A DNA stretch of 64,000 nt from Bacilli bacterium (lineage in GTDB: Bacteria; Bacillota_I; Bacilli_A; ML615J-28; CAG-698). The first letter of the stretch is position 1; every line of letters starts with the position of its first letter. Location: positions 1 through 64,000 of the forward strand of contig JAFZWP010000013.1 of assembly GCA_017617065.1 (NCBI GenBank), written 5' to 3'. The translations under genes were made by a program, and so were the position numbers. Below are positions 1 through 8,290 of this stretch, piece by piece. Under the pieces are notes generated by a model, which was not told the origin of the DNA, made no database searches, and saw only the letters and a list, made by a program, of their open reading frames with translations.

Positions 1-470
<470 letters not shown>

Positions 471-473
471 CTA

Positions 474-1046
474 TTATTTACTTTCTTCATTTGGTTTTTG
501 ATTTACCTTTACTAAGCTAACTCTTAGTACACGATCTTTATACATATAACCTGTTTGCATCTCTTGGATTATTAATCCTTCTTCTACATTTTCATCATAA
601 GTAGTTTCTACCGCATGATGAAAACGAGGATCAAACTTTTCACCTAAGGCATTAATTTTCTTAACGCCATTCTTTTCTAAAACATCTTTAAAGTTTTTGT
701 TAATCATTTGAAAACCAAGTAGGAAGTTCTTAAGTTCTTCATTATCAGTTTTCATGTTTAAAGCCTTATCGAAAATATCAAATCCAGTGATTAGTTCTTC
801 TAACAAACTTTGATAAGCATATTTTCTTTCACGATTTCTTTCCTCAGTAATACGCTTTTTATAATTTTCAAGTTCAGCTAATGCTCTTAAATAATCATTA
901 TTCTTCTCTTCTAATTTTAATTTAAGTTCATCAACTTCACTTTTTGGCTCTTCTTGAGGACTGTCTTCTAATTTCTCATCTACCATGCCAGATTTTTCTT
1001 GTTCTTCAAGTTCTTCTTCACGGTAACGATTATTAACATTTTTCAC
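474..1046 (-). CDS. grpE: Nucleotide exchange factor GrpE
   Basis: Co-chaperone that releases ADP from DnaK. The 190 residues have the usual GrpE plan: an acidic, poorly conserved N-terminus (about 1-40), a long coiled-coil helix (about 40-90, containing LAELENYKKR), and a C-terminal beta domain with GEKFDPRFHHAV and the closing YMYKDRVLRVSLVKV. The start is GTG, preceded by AAGGAGG at a somewhat long 11-base spacing; no in-frame ATG fits better. It lies between hrcA (16 bases upstream) and dnaK, so it should share the CIRCE-controlled heat-shock promoter. Confidence 0.96.
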   Translation of the reverse strand: MKNVNNRYREEELEEQEKSGMVDEKLEDSPQEEPKSEVDELKLKLEEKNNDYLRALAELENYKKRITEERNRERKYAYQSLLEELITGFDIFDKALNMKTDNEELKNFLLGFQMINKNFKDVLEKNGVKKINALGEKFDPRFHHAVETTYDENVEEGLIIQEMQTGYMYKDRVLRVSLVKVNQKPNEESK

Positions 1047-1062
1047 TCTTAAGCATACCTCC

Positions 1063-2079
1063 TTACTTCATTTTTCCTATATATGAAGCAATGTAGTCAA
1101 GTAATGGAATTACTCTTCTATAATCCATTCTCTTAGGACCAATTACCGCAATAGCACCTCTATCACCAGTCTCTGATTCATAAGGAACGCTTATTACAGT
1201 ACAATCTTCCATCGCTTTAACTTCATTGTCACTACCAATTTTAACTGTAATACTACGATTATTAACATCAACAACTTGCATGATGTTTTCATCATCCATC
1301 GCTTCAAATAATGATTTAACTTTATCTACATCTTGAAACTCTGGTTGATCTAAGAAGTTTTCTTGTCCTTTCATATAGTATTGGTCTTTTGCCATACTAG
1401 CAAAAGCTTGAACTAAAATACCAACAAGTTCTTCATTGTATTCAATTTGTTTTCTAATTCCTGCTTCCGCAAATCTATTCTTAAGCGTTCTATCAATATC
1501 CGATATTGGACAATCATATAATAGATCACTAAGTAAATTAATTACTTTTTCAATATCTTTAGTATTAATATCATCAGGAATTAATATCTTCTTCGTTTCC
1601 ACGTATCCTTTATCAGTTACCATCAATAATACTGCTAAATTATTACCTAAATTAACAATTTGTAATTTCTTAATTTTAGATGTATGAGCAGTATCACCTA
1701 AAGCAACAGATGCATAATTTGTTAAGTCAGCAACAAGCGCCATTGATTCTTTAATTGCTTGTTCACGACTCATTAAATTACGTTCAAAGATTGAATCAAT
1801 CATTGGAAACTCATCATATTCTTTTTCTTTATTTTGTTCTAAAATATATTCTACATATACTTTATAACCAGCTTCTGATGGAATTCTACCGCTTGAAGTA
1901 TGTGTTTTTTGAATTAAACCCATTTCTTCTAAGGCTGCCATTTCGTTTCTAATGGTAGCACTAGAATAAGTAAAATCATCTAGGTTAGCTAGTGCTTTTG
2001 ATCCCACTGGTTCAGCTGTACGCACATATTCTTCGATAATCCATTGAAGTATTTTCTTTTGTCTAGCAGTTAATAACAT
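1063..2079 (-). CDS. hrcA: Heat-inducible transcription repressor HrcA
   Basis: Repressor of class I heat-shock genes that binds CIRCE operators. The N-terminal winged helix carries LTARQKKILQWIIEEYV and TYSSATIRNEMAALEEMGLI; a GAF-like domain and dimerisation segment follow, ending in RMDYRRVIPLLDYIA. I place the start at the ATG giving MLLTARQ (338 residues), because a GAGG ribosome site lies 8 bases upstream and family members begin there. A longer reading from a GTG at 2100 would overlap the CIRCE element and has no ribosome site. It is the first gene of hrcA-grpE-dnaK and is probably autoregulated. Confidence 0.96.
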   Translation of the reverse strand: MLLTARQKKILQWIIEEYVRTAEPVGSKALANLDDFTYSSATIRNEMAALEEMGLIQKTHTSSGRIPSEAGYKVYVEYILEQNKEKEYDEFPMIDSIFERNLMSREQAIKESMALVADLTNYASVALGDTAHTSKIKKLQIVNLGNNLAVLLMVTDKGYVETKKILIPDDINTKDIEKVINLLSDLLYDCPISDIDRTLKNRFAEAGIRKQIEYNEELVGILVQAFASMAKDQYYMKGQENFLDQPEFQDVDKVKSLFEAMDDENIMQVVDVNNRSITVKIGSDNEVKAMEDCTVISVPYESETGDRGAIAVIGPKRMDYRRVIPLLDYIASYIGKMK

Positions 2080-2093
2080 AATCATTACCTCAC

Positions 2094-2120
2094 TTAGCAC
2101 TCTTTATACCTTACTGCTAA
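2094..2120 (-). promoter_or_regulatory. CIRCE operator, proximal copy
   Basis: Inverted repeat with nine-base halves and a nine-base spacer. Read on the plus strand the left half ttagcactc is a perfect CIRCE half-site and the right half tactgctaa differs at two positions from gagtgctaa. It sits between the -10 box and the hrcA start codon, so bound HrcA would block the transcription start region. Confidence 0.85.
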
Positions 2121-2124
2121 TACC

Positions 2125-2153
2125 ATTATAAACTAGTACATTAGCACTGTCAA
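2125..2153 (-). promoter_or_regulatory. hrcA operon sigma-A promoter
   Basis: On the minus strand the -35 box TTGACA (2148-2153) and the -10 box TATAAT (2125-2130) are both perfect and exactly 17 bases apart. The -35 box lies inside the distal CIRCE copy, and the proximal CIRCE copy lies just downstream of the -10 box. Confidence 0.9.
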
Positions 2154-2167
2154 TAGGAAAGTGCTAA
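2141..2167 (-). promoter_or_regulatory. CIRCE operator, distal copy
   Basis: Plus-strand halves ttagcactg and aagtgctaa, nine bases each with nine between; each half differs from consensus at one position. It contains the -35 box of the hrcA promoter, so HrcA binding here competes directly with RNA polymerase. Confidence 0.88.
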
Positions 2168-2190
2168 AAATTTAAGAATTATTTAAGGTT

Positions 2191-2215
2191 AAAAAAAGAG
2201 TATCGTATGATACTC
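2191..2215 (-). terminator. Terminator after patatin gene
   Basis: Seven-base stem gagtatc/gatactc with a four-base loop, followed on the minus strand by seven T. It lies just past the patatin stop and before the hrcA regulatory region, separating the two units. Confidence 0.85.
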
Positions 2216-2221
2216 ATTTTC

Positions 2222-3166
2222 TTATTCATATAGTCTTAATAATTGCTTCTTTTTTAGACGCCAACTAAGTTTATTGCAAAGTTTTTTATCCATAAAGTCA
2301 ATTGCATCAAGTAGGCCTCTTCTGCGTAAGTCTTTGATATTGTCTGTAGCAAATAGTGCGCAGCTTCCTAAAGACTCTTTTGGTGCTATTACTTCTAGAT
2401 TTAACTCTTCGTCAATGATTTCACCCACATTAGTCCTAATGATTACTAAATCTTTATAACCTTTTTTCTTTAAAGTTTCATATGGGCAATTAGCATAAGC
2501 ACCGCCATCAAAATATTTATCACCATCTATTTCCATTGGTTTAAATGGCGGATTAGAAGCACTAGCTATTACGTAATCAGCTAGTTTACCTTTTTTTATC
2601 TCTTCTTTACTAATCTCAACAGGTGTCATTTGCATATTTTGATAAAAGCGACCAGGATAGTCAGGTTTAAACATATCAATAACTATGCTTAACGGATTTA
2701 AAATTTTCTTTAATCCTTCTAATATTAGATTCTTAGTTTGTGTCATTTTACAGGTTACTAAATAAAATTCACATTTATTTTTTCTAATAGCATCTTCATT
2801 AACATTATCATAAATAACTTTACGATAGCCATCGGTTAGCGAATTAAGAAGTTTAGATGTATCATGTAGACCGCTTTTGAAGAAATTAATCTTATCAAAA
2901 CTTACTAGATTGTTTTTATGGTAAAAGTCATTTAGTATTTCATCAAATTTATCATCATTAAACATCTTGCCACCTGATAAATTAGACCAGAATTCATCAA
3001 GACGTTTGTTTTTACCTTCTAGATAAAGCGCTCCATTTACAGCGCCATAACTAGTACCCGCAATTGCATCAAACTTGTATCCTACCGCTTCTAATACGGC
3101 AAGTACACCATTTTGATAAGCGCATTTTGCACCACCACCTTCTAAAACTAAACTCATTTTCTTCAT
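2222..3166 (-). CDS. Patatin-like phospholipase
   Basis: Predicted serine lipid acyl hydrolase of the patatin (RssA/YjjU-like) family, acting on membrane phospholipids. The oxyanion loop is LEGGGAKCAYQNGVL, the nucleophile elbow is GTSYG, and the catalytic dyad Asp is in YFDGGAYANCPY, so the Ser-Asp pair is complete. No signal peptide is seen. The start chosen (MKKMSLVLEGGG, 314 residues) has a GAGG ribosome site at 7 bases; the frame could extend 13 codons further but without a ribosome site and into the preceding gene. It begins one base after the stop of the zinc-ribbon gene, suggesting cotranscription. The substrate is not visible from sequence. Confidence 0.9.
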   Translation of the reverse strand: MKKMSLVLEGGGAKCAYQNGVLAVLEAVGYKFDAIAGTSYGAVNGALYLEGKNKRLDEFWSNLSGGKMFNDDKFDEILNDFYHKNNLVSFDKINFFKSGLHDTSKLLNSLTDGYRKVIYDNVNEDAIRKNKCEFYLVTCKMTQTKNLILEGLKKILNPLSIVIDMFKPDYPGRFYQNMQMTPVEISKEEIKKGKLADYVIASASNPPFKPMEIDGDKYFDGGAYANCPYETLKKKGYKDLVIIRTNVGEIIDEELNLEVIAPKESLGSCALFATDNIKDLRRRGLLDAIDFMDKKLCNKLSWRLKKKQLLRLYE

Positions 3167-3167
3167 A

Positions 3168-3527
3168 TTATGTCCTCGCATCAATTGCCACGCTAACAAT
3201 AACAATAATTATATACATAATAACTAGGCTGCCAAGCGCTGAAGCTATTATATTTAAAACAATACCAGCTCTTGCTTCACCTTTAACATCTTCATTTTTA
3301 GTTTTTAATGCTATTATCCCAAAAATTAAACCAGGCACTGCGGTTAGTCCTAATACATAAATGCTGATGGGTATGCTTACGATACCCACAATTTTCGATA
3401 TGCGCGCAAAAACTCTCCAAGTGATCTCTGCCCCCGAATTATTATCTGTAAGCGCAGCTTTGCATCCACAATATTGGCAAAATACTGCATCACCCTTTAT
3501 CTCTTTTCCGCAGTTTCTACAATACAT
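3168..3527 (-). CDS. Zinc-ribbon DUF4190-like membrane protein, short copy
   Basis: A 119-residue protein of unknown function. The N-terminus is a zinc ribbon (CRNCGKEIKG...FCQYCG, two CxxC pairs); two hydrophobic segments follow (about 44-70 and 88-113) flanking the polar stretch ALKTKNEDVKGEARAG. This zinc ribbon plus two-helix plan is common in Bacillota membrane proteins annotated zinc_ribbon_2/DUF4190. It resembles the next upstream gene in plan, so the two probably arose by duplication. It is followed after one base by the patatin gene. The function is unassigned. Confidence 0.75.
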   Translation of the reverse strand: MYCRNCGKEIKGDAVFCQYCGCKAALTDNNSGAEITWRVFARISKIVGIVSIPISIYVLGLTAVPGLIFGIIALKTKNEDVKGEARAGIVLNIIASALGSLVIMYIIIVIVSVAIDART

Positions 3528-3557
3528 TCTGCCACCTCTTCTTGGTTATAATACGAA

Positions 3558-4013
3558 TTATCTATTTACTTCAATATCAATTCCAATGAATTCAAAGAAT
3601 TTTAATGCTTCTTCGCTAAGTGTGCCATTCATAGCTAAAATTGTCACAACAACAAATAAAGCAGTGTAAACAACAATGCTAATAACTAGTCCCCAAATTG
3701 ATAGTTTTAAGCCTTTAGCAGCTTTAGCTTGCTTATCAGGATTAGATGATTTTTTACCTAAAATTGAGAATACAATTCCAGGAACGCCAGTAGTTAGTCC
3801 AATAAAGAATAAAGAGCCAGCTAATGATACAATTCCTAAAATGAATCCTAATAGTGCAAATACTTTCCAAGGACCATTATCTTCATTTGCAGGAGTAGCT
3901 TCAGCTACTTCTATAGCTTCATTAACTTCTTCTTGGCCTCTTAAATCTGCACCGCAATATGGGCAGAATGCAGAACCATCTTCAACCATTTTTCCACATT
4001 TTTTACAATACAT
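3558..4013 (-). CDS. Zinc-ribbon DUF4190-like membrane protein, long copy
   Basis: A 151-residue protein: N-terminal zinc ribbon (CKKCGKMVEDGSAFCPYCG), an acidic linker (about 25-45), then two predicted membrane helices around WKVFALLGFILGIVSLAGSLFF and LKLSIWGLVISIVVYTALFVV, separated by a lysine-rich loop containing KSSNPDKQAKAAKG. It has a strong AAGGAGG site and its own promoter, and probably heads a three-gene unit with the shorter paralogue and the patatin. No enzymatic motif is visible; a small membrane sensor or scaffold role is only a guess. Confidence 0.75.
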   Translation of the reverse strand: MYCKKCGKMVEDGSAFCPYCGADLRGQEEVNEAIEVAEATPANEDNGPWKVFALLGFILGIVSLAGSLFFIGLTTGVPGIVFSILGKKSSNPDKQAKAAKGLKLSIWGLVISIVVYTALFVVVTILAMNGTLSEEALKFFEFIGIDIEVNR

Positions 4014-4039
4014 ATTAATACCTCCTTTAAGTTATATCC

Positions 4040-4068
4040 ATTATACCATAAAAGTTTACATTTGTTAA
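4040..4068 (-). promoter_or_regulatory. Promoter for zinc-ribbon/patatin unit
   Basis: Minus strand: -35 TTAACA (4063-4068), 17-base spacer, -10 TATAAT (4040-4045) with a TG extended -10. The -35 box overlaps the stop codon of the upstream metallo-hydrolase gene. Confidence 0.8.
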
Positions 4069-4694
4069 CGTTCACTAAAATAGTAGTTATTTTTTAAGAT
4101 ATAATTAATATCCGCATCATCTTCATGACCAGGATGAATAATTAAACCTGGATTATTTTTAAAATAAGTTTTTAAATTCTTAATAGTGTTTCTTAATACT
4201 GCTTCATTACCACTATATAAATCACATCTACCAACACCATCCCTAAATACAGTGTCTCCACTATAAAAGTCATTATCAATTCTGATGCAAATACTATCAC
4301 TAGTGTGACCCGGTGTATAAATAAATGTAATTAAATGATCATCAATACTAACTTTCTCATAATCATTAACAATATGCAGTCTTTCTTTATCAAAACTCAT
4401 TTCTATATTCATTCCCATTAAGCTGCTACAATTCTTACTTGCATCAGCTAACATAAAAATACCATTTTTCGTTAAGTAAAGTGGCACACTATAATAATCC
4501 ATCACTTCTTTCAAGCAATAAATATGATCAAAATGTCCATGAGTTATAACGATAAATAATAATTCATCTTCCCCAATGGCTTTTTTAATTAAATCAATAC
4601 TTACACAAGGATCAATAATTATTGCTTTTTGATTAAACTTAACAATATAACAATTTGCATCTACTGGTCCACCAACTATTTTTTTAATTTCCAT
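4065..4694 (-). CDS. MBL-fold metallo-hydrolase (glyoxalase II-like)
   Basis: Predicted cytosolic di-metal hydrolase of the metallo-beta-lactamase fold, closest in plan to glyoxalase II/YcbL proteins. The ligand motifs are THGHFDH (HxHxDH), TPGHTSDS, SGDTVFRDGVGRCDLY and the final HPGHEDD, so the metal site looks intact. The start chosen is the ATG with GGAG six bases upstream (209 residues); earlier in-frame TTG and ATG codons lie inside the MarR gene and lack that spacing. It overlaps the end of the MarR gene by 11 bases and is the last gene of the exporter-MarR-hydrolase unit. The natural substrate is unknown; thioesters or a drug-related compound are possible. Confidence 0.88.
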   Translation of the reverse strand: MEIKKIVGGPVDANCYIVKFNQKAIIIDPCVSIDLIKKAIGEDELLFIVITHGHFDHIYCLKEVMDYYSVPLYLTKNGIFMLADASKNCSSLMGMNIEMSFDKERLHIVNDYEKVSIDDHLITFIYTPGHTSDSICIRIDNDFYSGDTVFRDGVGRCDLYSGNEAVLRNTIKNLKTYFKNNPGLIIHPGHEDDADINYILKNNYYFSER

Positions 4695-5130
4695 TTTTAT
4701 CTCCATGAATTGCAAGAGTAGATAGATTACTTGATTTATTTAATAAATCAAAGAATTTATTTAAATCTTCTTCGCTAAATTCTTTAGTAATTAAGCCCAT
4801 CCATTCGTTTTCTGCTTCCATTAAGTCATTATAAACTAGTTTTAGTTTATCGGTAGGATATAAGTAACATATTCTTTTATCTAAATCATTTGTTTTCTTT
4901 ACAATAAAACCTTCACTAGCAAGATAATCAATAGCTCTAGTTGTATTAGATGGATGAACGTGAGTGAATTTTTTTATAACATCTCTACTAATACCCGGAT
5001 TATCTACAATCTTTTCAATAAGAATACGATAAGAATGATTTAAACCATATTTTTCTAATGCATTATCTAGATATACATGAGCATGTTTAGTTATAATTTC
5101 AAATGTTTTAAAATAGGCAGCATTATTCAT
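4684..5130 (-). CDS. MarR-family transcriptional regulator
   Basis: A 148-residue winged-helix repressor. The DNA-binding part is around ISRDVIKKFTHVHPSNTTRAIDYLASEGFIVKK, followed by the wing residues DLDKR typical of MarR (usually D-x-R-x). Flanking helices at both ends would form the dimer interface. It lies inside the same unit as the ABC exporter (8-base overlap upstream) and the metallo-hydrolase (overlap downstream), the usual arrangement for a local repressor that responds to the exporter's substrate. I see no clear operator palindrome. Confidence 0.85.
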   Translation of the reverse strand: MNNAAYFKTFEIITKHAHVYLDNALEKYGLNHSYRILIEKIVDNPGISRDVIKKFTHVHPSNTTRAIDYLASEGFIVKKTNDLDKRICYLYPTDKLKLVYNDLMEAENEWMGLITKEFSEEDLNKFFDLLNKSSNLSTLAIHGDKNGN

Positions 5131-6907
5131 TTGAGAAATCTTCTCCTATCAATTCTGGATTAAGTTTTAAAATTTCACTTGGTCTAAATTGTAGATTATA
5201 TAGTTTGGCATAAATGCCATCTAGTGCCATTAACTCTTCGTGAGTACCTTTTTCTCTAATCTCACCAGCGCCAATTACACATATTTCATCAGCATTTTTA
5301 ATGGTAGATAGCCTGTGAGCTACTACTAATGTAGTTCTACCTTTACACAGTTCATCTAGTGCTGCTTGAATCAATATTTCAGTTGTATTATCAAGAGAAC
5401 TTGTTGCTTCATCTAGAATTAAAATAGCTGGATTTTTTAAGAATACTCTAGCAATACTTAATCTTTGTTTTTGCCCACCAGATAGTTTAACGCCTCTTTC
5501 ACCGATTTCTGTATCATATCCATCAGGAAGACTAACTACATAATCATGAATATTAGCTTTTTTAGCTGCTTCATATACTTCTTCATCAGTTGCATCTAAT
5601 TTTCCATATAATATATTTTCTTTAATTGTGCCATTAAAAAGGAAAACATCTTGTTGAACAATACCGATGTTACGACGAAGTGAATCTAAGGTTACATCGT
5701 TTATATTTTGACCATCAATTAGTATTTCACCTTCATTTATATGATAAAAGTTTGGAATTAAATGGCAAATTGTGGTTTTACCACCACCTGATGGACCAAC
5801 TAATGCTAGCTTTTTACCAGCAGCAATATGTAGATTTATATCAAATAAGATTTGTTTATCTTCATTATATGAAAAATTAACATCCTTAAACTCTATTTCT
5901 CCATTAGTAACCACTAATTCTTTGGCGCCTACTGGGTCTAGTTCTTCATCTTCATCCATTATTTCTACAAATCTCTTGAAGCCAGTAGCTCCTTCTTGTA
6001 GTTGTTCCACAAATCCAATTAACATATTAATTGGAGAAATAAACAATCCTATACTTACAATAAAAGCCATATAGTCGCCTGCTGTAATATGCATTGCGGG
6101 ATCTGTACTAGCTATAAAGATACCACCAGCAATAAAGATAACGCAGTTAAAGAAATCAGTAACAAAAGAAGTTGATGACCCAAATTGGCCCATTGCTTTG
6201 TAACTCTTCTTTCTTGCCTCTACATACATTCCATTGCCTTTTTCAAACTTTTCTAATTCTTTATCACTATTTGTAAATGCTTTTGTAACTCTAACACCAG
6301 TAATGGAAGATTCTATGGCTGCATTAATCACCGCAATTGACTTTCTGCTTTCCATAAATGCATCTCTCATTCTTTTACGCATAATGATAGATACAACTAC
6401 TAAAACTGGTCCACAACAAAAGATAATCATTGTCAATCTAAAATTAATTGTACATAGATAGATAAATGAGCCAATTAACATTGCCCCTGATATAAATATA
6501 TTTTCAGGGCCATGATGAGCAAGCTCAGAAACTTGTTGCAAATCATTAGTCATTCTAGACATAATCTTACCGGTTTCATGATCATCATAATATTTATATG
6601 GTAGTTTTTGTAACTTATTAAATAAATCAGTACGCATCGCTGCTTGCATCTTAACACCAATTATATGTCCATAATATTGAACAAAATATCTTAGCATTGC
6701 TCTAACAGCATATATTCCAATTAATATACAACCAAAAATGATTACTAAATTTAGTTTAGTATCTGCATTCGGAATCCAATCATTCATCATATTTCTAGTA
6801 ATAATTGGATAAAACAAACCAATTATTGAAATCATAAATGATGCTAACATATCTAAAAACAGCATAAATCTATGAGGTTTATAATAACTTATAAATCTTT
6901 TAAACAT
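5123..6907 (-). CDS. ABC transporter, fused permease and ATPase (exporter type)
   Basis: A half-size ABC exporter of the MsbA/LmrA/BmrA type (594 residues) that should work as a dimer to export lipids or hydrophobic drugs. The N-terminal region (about 1-320) has six membrane helices and the coupling segment YYDDHETGKIMSRMTNDLQ. The ATPase domain (about 335-580) has Walker A GPSGGGKTT, signature LSGGQKQR, Walker B ILILDEATSSLD and switch His in VVAHRLST, so all catalytic motifs are present. It is the first gene of a unit with MarR and an MBL hydrolase, which suggests inducible efflux. The substrate is unknown. Confidence 0.93.
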   Translation of the reverse strand: MFKRFISYYKPHRFMLFLDMLASFMISIIGLFYPIITRNMMNDWIPNADTKLNLVIIFGCILIGIYAVRAMLRYFVQYYGHIIGVKMQAAMRTDLFNKLQKLPYKYYDDHETGKIMSRMTNDLQQVSELAHHGPENIFISGAMLIGSFIYLCTINFRLTMIIFCCGPVLVVVSIIMRKRMRDAFMESRKSIAVINAAIESSITGVRVTKAFTNSDKELEKFEKGNGMYVEARKKSYKAMGQFGSSTSFVTDFFNCVIFIAGGIFIASTDPAMHITAGDYMAFIVSIGLFISPINMLIGFVEQLQEGATGFKRFVEIMDEDEELDPVGAKELVVTNGEIEFKDVNFSYNEDKQILFDINLHIAAGKKLALVGPSGGGKTTICHLIPNFYHINEGEILIDGQNINDVTLDSLRRNIGIVQQDVFLFNGTIKENILYGKLDATDEEVYEAAKKANIHDYVVSLPDGYDTEIGERGVKLSGGQKQRLSIARVFLKNPAILILDEATSSLDNTTEILIQAALDELCKGRTTLVVAHRLSTIKNADEICVIGAGEIREKGTHEELMALDGIYAKLYNLQFRPSEILKLNPELIGEDFSNE

Positions 6908-6930
6908 ACTTCTACCTCTTTTATATACCC

Positions 6931-6959
6931 ATTATAAAGAAAAAAGATTGCATGCGCAA
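6931..6959 (-). promoter_or_regulatory. Probable promoter of the ABC-MarR-MBL unit
   Basis: Minus strand -10 TATAAT (6931-6936), and a weak -35 TTGCGC (6954-6959) at 17 bases that lies inside the der terminator stem. An AGAGG ribosome site follows before the ATG. Confidence 0.5.
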
Positions 6960-6967
6960 TCTTTTTT
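6939..6967 (-). terminator. Terminator after der
   Basis: Stem aagattgc/gcaatctt extended by A-T pairs, four-base loop, then a T run on the minus strand; it directly follows the der stop. Confidence 0.85.
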
Positions 6968-6971
6968 ATAA

Positions 6972-8279
6972 TTATTCTTTTTTCCTTAATTGGAATTTAA
7001 TTGGACATCCTACAAAATCAAAATTATCTCTAATTTGATTTTCTAAATATCTTTGGTAAGAAAAATGCATATGTTTTTCCGAATTAACAAATAATACAAA
7101 TGTTGGTGGACAAATATCACTTTGCGTTGCATAAGATAATTTTAATCTATTACCATTAAACATTGGTGGTTGATTAAGTAGCACTGCATCTTGTAATACA
7201 TCATTTAAAACACTTGTAGATATACGGCGGTTAAAGTTTAGATAAACTTGTAAGACTGAATCAACTAAAGTGTGAACTCTTTCATTGTTCTTAGCTGAAA
7301 TAAAGACAATTGGTGCAAAATCCATAAATTGGAAATTAACTCTAATCTTTTCTTCTAGCTTTTGCATTGTTTTATCATCTTTAACAACTGCATCCCATTT
7401 ATTAACTGCTATTACTAGACCTCGATTATATTCTCTAGCATACCCGGCAATTCTTTTATCTTGCTCTGAAAGTTCTTCTGTAGCATCTAGCATTATAACG
7501 GCTACATCGCATCTTTCAATTGCTTGCATTGCTCTTAAAACGCTATATTTTTCCGCGTTTTCGTAAATTTTACCTTGTTTTCTAATACCAGCTGTATCAA
7601 TAACTACATAAGTTTCGCCATTTCTAACAAACATAGTATCGATTGCATCCCTTGTAGTGCCTGCTACATCAGATACAATTACTCTATTTTCCCCAACAAT
7701 TGTATTAACAAGTGTTGATTTACCAACATTAGGTTGACCAATTAAGCAAAACTTTACGATACCTTCATCGTAATCTTTTCTTTCCTGTTTTGGCATTAGT
7801 TCCATTACTTTATCAAGTAGGTCACCAACTCCAATTCCATGAATTGCACTAATACCAACTACATCATCACATCCGAGACTATAAAAATCATAAATCAAGT
7901 CTTGCAAGCTTCCGTCATCTACTTTATTAGCGGCAATTACAACTGGTTTATCACTCTTTTTCAAGATGTTAACGACATCTTGATCTTCACTAGTGATTCC
8001 ACATCTTGCATCAACTACAAAGATGATGACATCGGCTTCATCGATTGCTAGGCTTGCTTGAGCTCTAATTTCTTTAGAAAAGGGCTCATCTCTTAAGATG
8101 ATCCCTCCTGTATCGATTATAGAAAACTCTTGATTTAACCATGAAGCTCTAGCATAAATTCGATCGCGAGTTACCCCACTAGCATCATCTGTAATTGATA
8201 GTTTATCGCCTATTATTCGATTAAATAAACTTGATTTCCCAACATTAGGTCTACCAACTATAGCTACAACTCCACGCAT
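6972..8279 (-). CDS. der: Ribosome assembly GTPase Der (EngA)
   Basis: Essential double GTPase that assists maturation of the 50S subunit. The 435 residues hold two G domains: G1 motifs GRPNVGKSS (near residue 8) and GQPNVGKST (near 180), G3 motifs DTGG and DTAG, G4 motifs ANKVD and NKWD. A KH-like C-terminal domain follows, ending in NFDFVGCPIKFQLRKK. Length and order match the family. It starts 11 bases after the cmk-S1 fusion stop, so it is likely cotranscribed from the promoter at 10570-10598. Confidence 0.97.
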   Translation of the reverse strand: MRGVVAIVGRPNVGKSSLFNRIIGDKLSITDDASGVTRDRIYARASWLNQEFSIIDTGGIILRDEPFSKEIRAQASLAIDEADVIIFVVDARCGITSEDQDVVNILKKSDKPVVIAANKVDDGSLQDLIYDFYSLGCDDVVGISAIHGIGVGDLLDKVMELMPKQERKDYDEGIVKFCLIGQPNVGKSTLVNTIVGENRVIVSDVAGTTRDAIDTMFVRNGETYVVIDTAGIRKQGKIYENAEKYSVLRAMQAIERCDVAVIMLDATEELSEQDKRIAGYAREYNRGLVIAVNKWDAVVKDDKTMQKLEEKIRVNFQFMDFAPIVFISAKNNERVHTLVDSVLQVYLNFNRRISTSVLNDVLQDAVLLNQPPMFNGNRLKLSYATQSDICPPTFVLFVNSEKHMHFSYQRYLENQIRDNFDFVGCPIKFQLRKKE

Positions 8280-8290
8280 AATTTATATCC

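Noticed and set aside
2077-2100. Longer HrcA start at a GTG codon
   Set aside because: It would overlap the CIRCE operator and has no ribosome site; the ATG at 2077-2079 has GAGG at eight bases and matches the family start.
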